A stretch of DNA of 64,000 nt. It comes from Burkholderia pyrrocinia. Its GTDB lineage: Bacteria > Pseudomonadota > Gammaproteobacteria > Burkholderiales > Burkholderiaceae. Each line of letters begins with the position of its first letter. The first letter of the stretch is position 1. The stretch is taken from contig NZ_CP070979.1 in assembly GCF_018417535.1 (NCBI RefSeq), forward strand, positions 992,001 to 1,056,000, read 5' to 3'. Shown here one piece after another: positions 27,491 through 35,990 of the stretch. Both the position numbers and the translations under genes were made by a program. The notes beneath the pieces were generated by a model that was not told where the DNA came from, ran no database searches, and saw only the letters and a program-made list of their open reading frames with translations.

Positions 27491-28393
27491 ATGCGCTTCG
27501 ATCTGGTCGATCTCAACCTCTTCACGCATATCGCCGAAGCGAACAGCCTGACGCGCGGCGCCGAGCGCGCACATCTGTCCCTTCCCGCAGCCAGCACGCG
27601 CATCAAGAATCTCGAGGAACAGTTGGGCGTGAAGCTGTTGAGCCGCACGAGCCAGGGCGTGAAGGTCACCGCGCCGGGCGAGACGCTGCTCGCGCACGCG
27701 CGCCGCGTGCTGCGCCAGCTCGAACAGCTCTCCGGCGACCTGCAGGAATATGCGTCGGGCGTGAAGGGCCACGTGCGCGTGTTCGCGAACACCACCGCGA
27801 TGAGCGAGTTCCTGCCGGCCGTGCTGCGCACCTATCTCGTCAACCATCCGGACGTGACGATCGACATGCACGAACGGCTGAGTCCCGACATCGTGCGCGC
27901 GGTGCAGGAAGGTGTCGTCGACATCGGCATCGTCGCGGGCAACGTGCACACCGACGGACTCGAAGTGATGCCGTACCGGCGCGACCGCCTGGTGCTCGCG
28001 ACCGCGCTCAGCCATCCGCTCGCGAACCTGAAGTCCACGCCGTTCGTCGCCACGCTCGACCACGATTTCGTCGGCCTGCCCGAGGCGAGCGCGATCCACA
28101 ATTTCCTGAAGCGCGCGGCCGCCGACATGCAGCGCACGCTGCACTGGCGCATCCAGGTCAGCAACTTCGAAGCCGCGTGCCGGATGATCGAGGCGAACGT
28201 CGGCGTCGGCGTGCTGCCCGAAGGCACCGCGCGCCGCCACGCGAAGACGATGGCGCTGCGCATCGTGAAGCTCGACGACGACTGGGCCGAGCGCAAGCTG
28301 CAGATCTGCGTCGCGGATCTCGGCGCGCTGCCGCTGTTCGCGCGCAAGCTCGTCGACCTGCTGGTCGAGGACGGGCTCGGCCGGCAGGACTGA
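27491..28393 (+). CDS. LysR-family transcriptional regulator
   Basis: A 300-aa LysR regulator: N-terminal HTH LFTHIAEANSLTRGAERAHL / SLPAASTRIKNLEEQLGVKL, linker, and an effector-binding domain beginning KGHVRVFANTTAMSEFLPAV. It is divergent from the eleven-gene catabolic operon and convergent with the last gene of the LIV transporter operon, so it sits between the two blocks and is the best candidate for a shared pathway regulator. Related elements occur before both blocks. The inducer is presumably the pathway acid or its CoA ester. Confidence 0.9.
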   Translation: MRFDLVDLNLFTHIAEANSLTRGAERAHLSLPAASTRIKNLEEQLGVKLLSRTSQGVKVTAPGETLLAHARRVLRQLEQLSGDLQEYASGVKGHVRVFANTTAMSEFLPAVLRTYLVNHPDVTIDMHERLSPDIVRAVQEGVVDIGIVAGNVHTDGLEVMPYRRDRLVLATALSHPLANLKSTPFVATLDHDFVGLPEASAIHNFLKRAAADMQRTLHWRIQVSNFEAACRMIEANVGVGVLPEGTARRHAKTMALRIVKLDDDWAERKLQICVADLGALPLFARKLVDLLVEDGLGRQD

Positions 28394-28406
28394 GCCCGCC
28401 CCGGCG

Positions 28407-29108
28407 TCAGCGCGCGAAATACAGGTCGTGCAGCGCGTCCAGGCTGACGTGCTCGGCCCGCGACGACAACACCACCTTGCCGCCCTGCATCAGATACACC
28501 TGATCCGCGAGACGCAGCGCAAGCTGCGTATTCTGTTCGACGAGCACGATCGTGCGCCCGTCTGCCTTCAATCTCGCGAGGATCTCGAACACTTCCCTGA
28601 CCATCACCGGCGCGAGTCCGAGCGACGGCTCGTCGATCAGGATCAGATCCGGCGACGACATCAGCCCGCGCCCGAGCGCGAGCATCTGCGCCTGGCCGCC
28701 GGACAGCGTGCCCGCCGGCAGCGCGCGCCGCGCCTTCAATACCGGGAACAGCGCATACACCTCGTCGAGCCGCGCGCGGGCGCCGTGCCGCAGCGCCTTC
28801 GGAAACGCGCCGAGCATCAGGTTCTCCTCGATCGACATCTCGCGGAAGATCATTCGCCCTTCCGGCACCATCGCGATCCCGCGCGCCGGCAGTTGCCACA
28901 CCGGCACGCCCATCAGCGGCTCGCCGTCGAAGCTCACCTGTCCGCGCTGCAGCGGCAGCATGCCCATGATCGCGCGCAACAGCGTGCTCTTGCCCGCGCC
29001 GTTCGGCCCGACGATCGTCGTCACCTCGCCGCGCTTCGCCGCGAGCGACACGTCCCACAACACGTTGATCGCGCCGTAGCCGGCGCGCAGCCCCTGGACG
29101 TCAAGCAT
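28407..29108 (-). CDS. livF: LIV-type ABC transporter ATP-binding protein
   Basis: A 233-aa ABC ATPase of the LivF type. Walker A GPNGAGKSTLL, signature LSGGQAQMLALGRGL, Walker B DLILIDEPSLGLAP. It powers the LivHM permease together with LivG. It is last of the transporter operon, and its ATG overlaps the livG stop by eight bases. It runs convergently into the LysR gene with 13 bp between stops. Confidence 0.92.
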   Translation of the reverse strand: MLDVQGLRAGYGAINVLWDVSLAAKRGEVTTIVGPNGAGKSTLLRAIMGMLPLQRGQVSFDGEPLMGVPVWQLPARGIAMVPEGRMIFREMSIEENLMLGAFPKALRHGARARLDEVYALFPVLKARRALPAGTLSGGQAQMLALGRGLMSSPDLILIDEPSLGLAPVMVREVFEILARLKADGRTIVLVEQNTQLALRLADQVYLMQGGKVVLSSRAEHVSLDALHDLYFAR

Positions 29109-29841
29109 CGATCGCTTCTCCCGTATAGCTGCGGACGACCTCCGGATCGCGGAACACTTCGCCGGGCGCGCCGTCGGCGATCAGCCGTCCGTCGTTGAGC
29201 ACGCAGACGCGGCGGCACAGGTTCATCACCGTCTCGATGTCGTGCTCGATCAGCAGGATGCCGACGCCGAACCGTTCGTGCACGTCCAGCAGCGTCTGCA
29301 TGAAACGCCGCTTGGTCGAGGTTTCGAGCCCGCCCAGCACTTCGTCGAGCAGCAGCAGCTTCGGCTGCGTCGCGAGCGCCTTGCCCACTTCGAGCGCCTT
29401 CAGTTCGGTCAGCGCAAGCTCGGTCGCCGCATTGCGCTGCGCCTTGTCCGCCAGGCCGAGGAACGACAGGATCTCGTCGATCCGCGCGGCATCGACGGCG
29501 CCCGCGCCGAAGCGCTGCGCGACGACGAGGTTCTCGCGCACGGTCAGCTCGTGCATCGGCTGCGGCACCTGAAACGTGCGGCCGATGCCGCTGCGTGCGC
29601 GCCGATGCAGCGGCATGCGCAGCATGTCCGTGCCGGCGAAGCGAATCGCGCCCTGCGTCGGCCGCACGAGCCCCGAGATCGCGTTGAACAGCGTCGTCTT
29701 GCCCGCGCCGTTCGGCCCCACGAGCCCGACCACGTCGCGCGTACCGAGCGTCAGCGACACGTCGTTGACGGCCGTGACCCCGCCGAAACGGACGGTCACG
29801 TGCGACAGTTCGAGTGTGGCCGCCTCGTCAGTTCGCCGCAT
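29101..29841 (-). CDS. livG: LIV-type ABC transporter ATP-binding protein
   Basis: A 246-aa ABC ATPase of the LivG type. Walker A GPNGAGKTTLFNAISGLV, Walker B PKLLLLDEVLGGLE, H-loop LLIEHDIE. The signature region reads ALTELKALEVGKALATQ rather than LSGGQ, a variant known in a LivG subgroup linked to catabolic gene clusters, so it is not a sign of decay. ATG 29841 with GAGG upstream is preferred to the GTG six bases earlier. It overlaps the livM stop. Confidence 0.9.
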   Translation of the reverse strand: MRRTDEAATLELSHVTVRFGGVTAVNDVSLTLGTRDVVGLVGPNGAGKTTLFNAISGLVRPTQGAIRFAGTDMLRMPLHRRARSGIGRTFQVPQPMHELTVRENLVVAQRFGAGAVDAARIDEILSFLGLADKAQRNAATELALTELKALEVGKALATQPKLLLLDEVLGGLETSTKRRFMQTLLDVHERFGVGILLIEHDIETVMNLCRRVCVLNDGRLIADGAPGEVFRDPEVVRSYTGEAIDA

Positions 29842-30784
29842 ACGCACCTCGCTGGAAACGCCGCGCCGCGAGCGCGGACAATCCGGACGGACTGACGATG
29901 ATCGTCGCGACCAGCAACATGCCGAGCACGATCTGATGGCCCGTCGGCAGCAGCGCCTTCAGCACGAGTTGATCGACGAGATACACCGCGACCGCGCCGA
30001 GCAGCGGCCCGGACAGCGTCCGGTAGCCGCCGAACATCGCGGCGATGATCGGCATCACCGCCCACGACGCGCCGAACGCGTAGTCGGGCTCGATGAAGTT
30101 GATGTAATGCGTGTTGAACGCGCCGACGAGGCCTGTCATCAGCGCAGACAGCATCAGCATCGACAGCTTCAGCATCACGCTGTTGACGCCGACGACGCGC
30201 GTCGCGTCCTCCGATTCGTGCATCGCGCGCAACGCCAGCCCGACGTGACTGCCGCGCAACTTCGCATACACGAGCGTGAACGCGCAGACGAGCGACAGGA
30301 TCAGCCAGTACGCGCCCGTCTTCGTGCCGAAATCGACACCCATCGCGACGGGGAACGCCGGGATGCTCGACAGGCCGCCCGCGCCGCCCGTCACGCCCGA
30401 CCACTCCGTCGTCAGGATCCGGAAGATCTCCGCATACGCGAGAATCGCGAGCGCGAAATACGGCCCCTTCAGGCGCAGCGCGGGCAGCATCGCGAGCGAC
30501 GCCGCGACTGCGCCGACGCCGCCCGCGAGCATCGCGGGAAACACCGGCCAGCCGGCCTTCAGCGTCAGTACGGCGGTCAGATAGGACCCCACGCCGAAGA
30601 ATGCGTTGTGTCCGAAACTCACCATGCCGCCGAGATTGCCGAGCAGCGACCACGCGAGCGCGAGCGCGGCGATCGTCAGCGTCGCGACCGCCAGACTCAT
30701 CAAGTACGGATTGCGTCCGGCGGCCAGCGGCACGCCGGCGTAGAGCGCCAGCAGCAGCGCCGTCACACAGGCATTGCGTGTCAT
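29828..30784 (-). CDS. livM: LIV-type ABC transporter permease
   Basis: A 318-aa polytopic permease of the LivM type, with about eight to ten hydrophobic segments. The stretch LGNLGGMVSFGHNAFFGVGS and the cytoplasmic-loop motif VGLALRAMHESEDATRVVGV (EAA-like, contacting the ATPase) are diagnostic. Its ATG overlaps the livH stop by four bases. Together with LivH it forms the transmembrane channel for a substrate supplied by one or both binding proteins encoded upstream. Confidence 0.92.
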   Translation of the reverse strand: MTRNACVTALLLALYAGVPLAAGRNPYLMSLAVATLTIAALALAWSLLGNLGGMVSFGHNAFFGVGSYLTAVLTLKAGWPVFPAMLAGGVGAVAASLAMLPALRLKGPYFALAILAYAEIFRILTTEWSGVTGGAGGLSSIPAFPVAMGVDFGTKTGAYWLILSLVCAFTLVYAKLRGSHVGLALRAMHESEDATRVVGVNSVMLKLSMLMLSALMTGLVGAFNTHYINFIEPDYAFGASWAVMPIIAAMFGGYRTLSGPLLGAVAVYLVDQLVLKALLPTGHQIVLGMLLVATIIVSPSGLSALAARRFQRGAYAAN

Positions 30785-31662
30785 CCTCGTCTCCTCGCCA
30801 CGCCGAACAGCCCGTTCGGCAGCACGTACAGCACGATCAGGAACAGCACCATGCCGGCCATCTGCTGCAGTGCCGAACTGTACAGCGTGACGGTCAGCGC
30901 CTCGACGATGCCGAGCAGCAGTGCGGCGAGCAGCACGCCCGGGATCGAGCCGATGCCGGCCAGCACGGTGATGATGAACGCCTTCACGGTCAATGCCTCG
31001 CCGATCGACGGCTGGATCGAACTGCTCGCATAGATTGCGACGCCGGCGCACGACGCCAGCACGCCGGCGACGAGAAACGCGGCCAGCTCGGTCCGATGCG
31101 GGTCGATGCCCATCAGCGCGGCGGCCGCGCGATTGCTCGAAATCGCACGCACCGCGCGGCCGTACCACGAGCGCGACAGCCACCACCACAGGCCCGCCAT
31201 CAGCACGACGCTGATCGCGAACGCGAGCAGTTCGCTGCGCATGCTCATCACGTCGGGCAGGCCGGCGAGCGCAACGCTGTCCTGCATCCAGGCGGAACCC
31301 GTCGAGCGCACGTCGGCGGCCCAGATCAGCAGCACCGCGTTGGTCATCACGATGCCGATCCCGTAGGTGAGGATCAGCGAGTTCAGCTCGCGGTCGCGCT
31401 TGATGCGGCTCACCAGGTACCACGCGATCGCCGCGGCCGCGCACACCACCGGAATCGCCACGGGAATCGCGAACATCGGGTTGATGCCGGTGCGCGTCTC
31501 GAACGTGTACGCGATGTATGCGGCGAGCAGCACGAGCTCGCCGTGCGCCATGTTGATCACGCGCATCGCGCCGAACACCAGGGCGAGTCCGAGTGCGACG
31601 AGCGCGTAGCCGCCGCCCGTCAGCAGGCCCGAATACACCGACTGCGCTATCAGATCGATCAT
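30781..31662 (-). CDS. livH: LIV-type ABC transporter permease
   Basis: A 293-aa permease of the LivH type. The N-terminal YSGLLTGGGYALVALGLALV and MRVINMAHGELVLLAAYIAY, and the loop YGRAVRAISSNRAAAALMGI, are family hallmarks. ATG 31662 begins directly before the first membrane segment. It lies 58 bp after the first binding-protein gene and overlaps livM by four bases, so the permease subunits are translationally coupled. Confidence 0.92.
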   Translation of the reverse strand: MIDLIAQSVYSGLLTGGGYALVALGLALVFGAMRVINMAHGELVLLAAYIAYTFETRTGINPMFAIPVAIPVVCAAAAIAWYLVSRIKRDRELNSLILTYGIGIVMTNAVLLIWAADVRSTGSAWMQDSVALAGLPDVMSMRSELLAFAISVVLMAGLWWWLSRSWYGRAVRAISSNRAAAALMGIDPHRTELAAFLVAGVLASCAGVAIYASSSIQPSIGEALTVKAFIITVLAGIGSIPGVLLAALLLGIVEALTVTLYSSALQQMAGMVLFLIVLYVLPNGLFGVARRRG

Positions 31663-31720
31663 GTCCCACCTCCGAGGGCCGTGCGGCGCGACGCGGCGCG
31701 CGGCCTGCTCACGCGTGCCG

Positions 31721-32920
31721 TCACCACGGCAACGCCGGATACCGCGACGAGCCGGTCGCGCGCGCTTTCGGCCAGACGATCGCGAGCTTCCCGCCCTGGA
31801 TCTGTGCCATGTTGTTGACGAATGCCGGATTGTCGCCACGGTCGTCGAAGCGGACGCTGCCGATCAGCGTGTCGAACGGACGGTTGCGCAGCTCGCCGGC
31901 GACGCCGTCGGCCGTCAGCGCGCCCTTGTCGGCCGCGCGCGCCAGTGCGTCGAACAGCAGCATCGACTGCACGTACGCAAATTCGGCCAGGTAGTCCGGC
32001 TCCTTGCGATATGCGCGCTGATACGCGGCGACGAACGCGCGGCCTTCCGGCGACGCGAACTGCACCGGATACGGCAGCATCGCATTGCCGTACACGTTGT
32101 CGACGAGATCGGGGAATTCGCTCGCCATCTTCGGCGTCGCGAGCGCCCACGCACCCACCACCGCCTTGAGCGACGGCTTCAACACCTTCGCCGCGCGCAG
32201 GATGCCGATGTAGTCGTTCTCGTAGCCGACCATCAGCATCACGTCCGGACGGTCCTGCAGCTTGATCTTGTTGACGATCGGCTTGAAATCCGTCATCGCC
32301 GCATCGTACGGATGCGCGGTCACCTTGACGCCCTGCGCGGCCAGCGCGACGGACAGGCTCCGCGCGAGATCGGCGGGCGCCTGCTTCGTCGACGCGACGA
32401 TCGACACCGACTTCGCGCCCATCTCGCCGAGCAGCCCGGCGATCGCACGCACGTAACCCGACACCGGGCCGAGGCGGAAGAAGCGCTTGAGCCCGCGCGA
32501 CGTCATCCCCGCATCGACGCCGCCCGACGTGATGTAGACGAGCCCCGCCTTGTCGGCGGCTTCCGACGCCGGGCTCACGAGGTTCGACCCGTAGCCGCCC
32601 GTGATCGCGAGCACCCGCTGCGATGCAAGCTGCTCGACCGCGGACACGGCCTTCGCCGGCTGCGCCTCGTCGTCGATCACGCTGAGCTTCACCGTGTGCT
32701 TGCCGCCGCGCTGGTTGAACAGCGACGCCGCGATCCGGATGCCCTCGAGCTGCGCGTTGCCCGCGCGCGCCATCGCCCCCGTCAGCGGCAATTCGACGCC
32801 CACCGGCAGTTCGCCCGCGCAAGCGAGCCGCGCGACCGCGAGCGCGGCGATCAGCAACGCCGGCATGGCGTGCCGCCACCGTCCGCGCGGCGCGCGCGCC
32901 TTCCTGTCCAAACCTGACAT
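31721..32920 (-). CDS. LIV-type periplasmic substrate-binding protein (copy 1)
   Basis: A 399-aa periplasmic binding protein. It has a signal peptide (hydrophobic ALLIAALAVARLACA after a basic start) and a type I binding fold: PVGVELPLTGAMARAGNAQL, then LSVIDDEAQPAKAVSAVEQL and DRPDVMLMVGYENDYIGILR. It aligns over its whole length with the binding protein encoded just upstream (33.0-34.2 kb). AGGAG precedes the ATG. Amino-acid or aromatic/alicyclic acid binding is possible; LIV systems in catabolic clusters often import aromatic or dicarboxylic acids. Confidence 0.9.
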   Translation of the reverse strand: MSGLDRKARAPRGRWRHAMPALLIAALAVARLACAGELPVGVELPLTGAMARAGNAQLEGIRIAASLFNQRGGKHTVKLSVIDDEAQPAKAVSAVEQLASQRVLAITGGYGSNLVSPASEAADKAGLVYITSGGVDAGMTSRGLKRFFRLGPVSGYVRAIAGLLGEMGAKSVSIVASTKQAPADLARSLSVALAAQGVKVTAHPYDAAMTDFKPIVNKIKLQDRPDVMLMVGYENDYIGILRAAKVLKPSLKAVVGAWALATPKMASEFPDLVDNVYGNAMLPYPVQFASPEGRAFVAAYQRAYRKEPDYLAEFAYVQSMLLFDALARAADKGALTADGVAGELRNRPFDTLIGSVRFDDRGDNPAFVNNMAQIQGGKLAIVWPKARATGSSRYPALPW

Positions 32921-32997
32921 GCTCGTCTCCTGTCATGTTTCAACCGGCATCGCGTCGAGGCGATGTCGTTGCCCTGCGTGAAGCCGGCGCAAACCGC

Positions 32998-34173
32998 TTA
33001 CCAGGGCACGCCGGGGAACTGCGGCTTCGCGGTCGCGCGAGCGGCCGGCCAGACCACCGACAACCTGCCGTCGCGGCCGAACTGGCCCATGTTCGCGACG
33101 TAGGCCGGGTTGTCGCCGTTCGCGTCGAAGCCGACCGGGCCGATGAACGTATCGTTCGCGGCGGTCTTGCGCAGCGCGTCCGCCAGGCCGCCCTTCGCGA
33201 GCGTACCGTCCTTCCGGGCGCGCGCGATCGCGCCGAACAGCAGTTGCGCATAGACGAACGACGTCTGTGACTGGTAGTTCGATTCGGTCTTGAACAGGCG
33301 CCGGTACGTGTCGGCGAAATCGCGCTGCTCGGCCGAGCGGAGGTCCGGCGGCGACGCTAGCACGGTCGCGCCATAGACGTTCGGCACGAGGTCGGGAAAC
33401 GACGCGGCGACCCGCGGGCTCGCGAACGCCCACGGCGCGGCGATCGCCTTCAGGTTCGGCTTGAGCACGCGCGCCGCGCGCAGGATGCCGACGTAATCGT
33501 TCTCGTAGCCGATCATCGCCATCGCGTCCGGCCTGTCCTGCAATTTGACCTTGCTCAGGATCGGCTTGAAGTCGCTCGTCGACGGATCGAACGCATGCAG
33601 CGTCGTCGCGATGCCGCCCGCCTTCAGCGCCGCATCGAGCCGCTTCGCGAGATCGCTGGTCGCGTCCTTCGTCGAATAGACGATCGCGACCGACTTCACG
33701 CCGAGTGCCGCGAAGAGCCCCTGCATCCCCTTCGTATAGCCCTGCGTGTTGCTGACGCGAAAGAACGTCTTCAGGCCGCGCCGCACCAGATCGTCGCTGG
33801 TGCCGCCGGACGTCACGTAGACGAGCCCCGCCTTGTTCGCGGCCTCGGATGCCGGCCCCGCGCAATTCGAGTTCGCCGCGCCCGCGATCGCCACCACGTT
33901 CTGCGACGCGAGTTTCTCGACGGCGGCAACCGCTTTCGCGGGATTCGACTCGTCGTCGATCGCGATCAGCGAAATCCTGTCCTGCGGATGCTGCCGGTTG
34001 TAGATGTCGGCCGCGACCTGGATGCCGCGATACATTTCGGTGCCCGCCTGCGCGAGCGTGCCGGTCAGCGGCAGCTCGACGCCGATCCGCCACTCCGCCG
34101 CCTGCGCGAGCGCGGCCCATCCCAGCATCACGGCGGCGGCCGCCAGTCGGCCGCGTCCTGCAGCGTGTCTCAT
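32998..34173 (-). CDS. LIV-type periplasmic substrate-binding protein (copy 2)
   Basis: A 391-aa periplasmic binding protein with a Sec signal (AAAVMLGWAALAQAAEW) and the same plan as copy 1: RIGVELPLTGTLAQAGTEMY, ISLIAIDDESNPAKAVAAVE, DRPDAMAMIGYENDYVGILR. Its GGAGGAGAC ribosome-binding site before ATG 34173 is the strongest of the operon, in keeping with the need for excess binding protein. Two binding proteins for one permease suggest two related ligands. A long intercistronic hairpin lies between it and the synthetase gene upstream. Confidence 0.9.
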   Translation of the reverse strand: MRHAAGRGRLAAAAVMLGWAALAQAAEWRIGVELPLTGTLAQAGTEMYRGIQVAADIYNRQHPQDRISLIAIDDESNPAKAVAAVEKLASQNVVAIAGAANSNCAGPASEAANKAGLVYVTSGGTSDDLVRRGLKTFFRVSNTQGYTKGMQGLFAALGVKSVAIVYSTKDATSDLAKRLDAALKAGGIATTLHAFDPSTSDFKPILSKVKLQDRPDAMAMIGYENDYVGILRAARVLKPNLKAIAAPWAFASPRVAASFPDLVPNVYGATVLASPPDLRSAEQRDFADTYRRLFKTESNYQSQTSFVYAQLLFGAIARARKDGTLAKGGLADALRKTAANDTFIGPVGFDANGDNPAYVANMGQFGRDGRLSVVWPAARATAKPQFPGVPW

Positions 34174-34205
34174 GTCTCCTCCGACGCGTCGCGCGCGCGA
34201 TGTGG

Positions 34206-34255
34206 CGGCGCTTGCAGACCGAACGCGCCCGACGGCGCGGCCCCTGCAAGCGCCG
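34206..34255 (-). other. Intercistronic stem-loop before the binding-protein genes
   Basis: Perfect 12-bp arms CGGCGCTTGCAG (34206-34217) and CTGCAAGCGCCG (34244-34255) enclose an inner hairpin GCGCC-CGAC-GGCGC. It lies between the stop of the synthetase gene (34278) and the ATG of binding protein copy 2 (34173), with no T-run. It probably acts as an mRNA processing or stability element, or as a partial terminator. Confidence 0.55.
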
Positions 34256-34277
34256 GGATGCGGCGAGGTGAGCGCCG

Positions 34278-35807
34278 CTACTTCAGATCCGCGAGCATGG
34301 CCCGCAGTTGTTGCTTGAGCAGCTTGCCGCTGGCGGTGGTCGGAATCGCCGCGACGCGCACGATCCTCCCGGGGCGCTTGTACGGCGACAGGCGCTCGGC
34401 CAGGTACTCCTGCAGCATCGGCGCGTCGAATGCCTGTCCTTCGTTCAGTTCGACGAACGCGATCACTTCCTCGTTGCCGTCCGCCGACGGACGGCCGACG
34501 ACCGCCGACTGACGCACCGACGGAAACGTGTTGATCACCGATTCGACCTCGATCGGATACACGTTGAAGCCCGAGCGGATGATCAGATCCTTGGTGCGGC
34601 CGACGATGAACAGCGCGCCGTCCGCCCCGAGACGGCCGATATCGCCCGTGTTGAGCCAGCCGTCCGGGCGAAATGCGTCGGCGGTCAGTTCGGGCGCGCG
34701 GTAGTAGCCGCGCATCACGCCCGGGCCGCGCACCCACAGCTCGCCCGGCTCGCCGTCGCGCACGGCCGCGCCGTCCGGCCCGACGATGCGCAGTTCCGCG
34801 CCATCGACGATCTCGCCCGACGAACAGTCGTTGCGCGGCCGGTCCATCCGCGTGATGAACAGCGACCCGGCATATTCGGTCATCCCGTAACCGTGATGCA
34901 GCGGCAGGCCGAACAGCGCCTCGACGTCCTGCTTGAGCGTCGGATCGAGCGGACCGCCGCCCGTGTACAGATAGCGCAATCGCGGCGACGCAATCGCGCA
35001 GCCGCTGTTGCGCACGTGCGCGGCGATCCGGTTGAACATCGTCGGCACGCCCTGCAGGATCGAGATCGCCTCGCGCCCGAGCGCCGCGCAGACGTCGGCC
35101 GCGTTGAAGCGCGGGCACAGATACAAGCTCGCGCCGGCCTGGAATGTCGCCAGCAACAGTGTCGCGAGACCGAAGATGTGCGACATCGGCATCACCGCGT
35201 ACGCGCAGTCGTCGGGCTGCATGTTGCGCGACTCCGCCGATACGCGCGCGAAGTGCAACAGGCCGCGGTGCGTGACCATCACGCCCTTCGGCTGGCCGGT
35301 TGTCCCGGACGTGTAGATCAATGCGGCGACGTCGCGCGCGAGCGCGTCCTGCTCGCGTTCGCTCGTCTCGTCGACGGCGCTCGCCATCAGCGGACCGAGG
35401 CCCGGCGGCGCGATCTCGCGCGCATGGCAGCGCACGCCATGCCGCAGCGCGTCCGGCGACGCTGCATGGGTGAACAGCATCAGCCGCGGCCGGCAATGCG
35501 CGCGGATCACGTCCATTTCGCGCTCCGACAGCCGCGCGTTGACGATCGCCGGCCATGCGCCGAGTTCCGACAGCGCGAACAGCAGCGTGACGACCGCGAG
35601 ACAGTTCTCGGCGGCAACCAGCACGCGATCGCCGGTGCCGACGCCTTGCGAACGCAGGTAGCGCTGCGCCGCTTCGACGTTCGCCCACAACGCGGCGAAG
35701 GTGACGATCCGCGCGTCCTCGAACACCGCCACGTTGTCGGGAGTCCGGCTCGCCCAGTAGCGGGGAATGTCGCTGATTCGTTGCGCCGGATAGCGGTCCA
35801 GTGGCAT
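34278..35807 (-). CDS. AMP-forming acyl-CoA synthetase
   Basis: A 509-aa adenylate-forming ligase of the fatty-acyl/4-chlorobenzoate-CoA ligase type. Core motifs are LIYTSGTTGQPKGVMVTHRG (A3), LHHGYGMTEYAG (A5), DGWLNTGDIGRLGADGAL (A7), GRTKDLIIRSGFNVYPIEVE (A8), and PTTASGKLLKQQLR with the A10 lysine. ATG 35807 is chosen because AAGGAA lies eight bases upstream; a TTG at 35837 would add ten residues. It is the first gene after the internal repeat element at 35874-35944 and probably activates the acid imported by the downstream LIV transporter. Confidence 0.9.
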   Translation of the reverse strand: MPLDRYPAQRISDIPRYWASRTPDNVAVFEDARIVTFAALWANVEAAQRYLRSQGVGTGDRVLVAAENCLAVVTLLFALSELGAWPAIVNARLSEREMDVIRAHCRPRLMLFTHAASPDALRHGVRCHAREIAPPGLGPLMASAVDETSEREQDALARDVAALIYTSGTTGQPKGVMVTHRGLLHFARVSAESRNMQPDDCAYAVMPMSHIFGLATLLLATFQAGASLYLCPRFNAADVCAALGREAISILQGVPTMFNRIAAHVRNSGCAIASPRLRYLYTGGGPLDPTLKQDVEALFGLPLHHGYGMTEYAGSLFITRMDRPRNDCSSGEIVDGAELRIVGPDGAAVRDGEPGELWVRGPGVMRGYYRAPELTADAFRPDGWLNTGDIGRLGADGALFIVGRTKDLIIRSGFNVYPIEVESVINTFPSVRQSAVVGRPSADGNEEVIAFVELNEGQAFDAPMLQEYLAERLSPYKRPGRIVRVAAIPTTASGKLLKQQLRAMLADLK

Positions 35808-35873
35808 CTCGCGGAATTCCTTGTGCAATGCAGTCAACCAGGGCAGGCGGCAGATGCCGCTGCGATGGATGCC

Positions 35874-35944
35874 AGTGTGTTGGAGCCGGTATGGCGGCGC
35901 AATTTGTATTCGGTAAAGACGGAATTTGTGATTGGCGAAGTCGG
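35874..35944 (-). promoter_or_regulatory. Conserved upstream element, repeat copy 1
   Basis: A 71-bp segment before the acyl-CoA synthetase gene. It shares AGTGTGTTGGAGCC, then at exactly the same offset GCAATTTGTATTCGG, then GCGAAGTCG with copy 2 at 39240-39309, without any insertion or deletion. In the gene's direction it contains GAATACAAATT, which could serve as a -10 region. Shared spacing before two transcription units indicates a common promoter/operator. Confidence 0.6.
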
Positions 35945-35990
35945 GAACAGTACCGAGTTCGGGCCGCGGCGCGACAGTCCGGCGACGTCG

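Noticed and set aside
29101..29841. LivG lacking a canonical LSGGQ signature
   Set aside because: At first taken for decay, but the variant signature is known in a LivG subgroup and all other motifs are intact.
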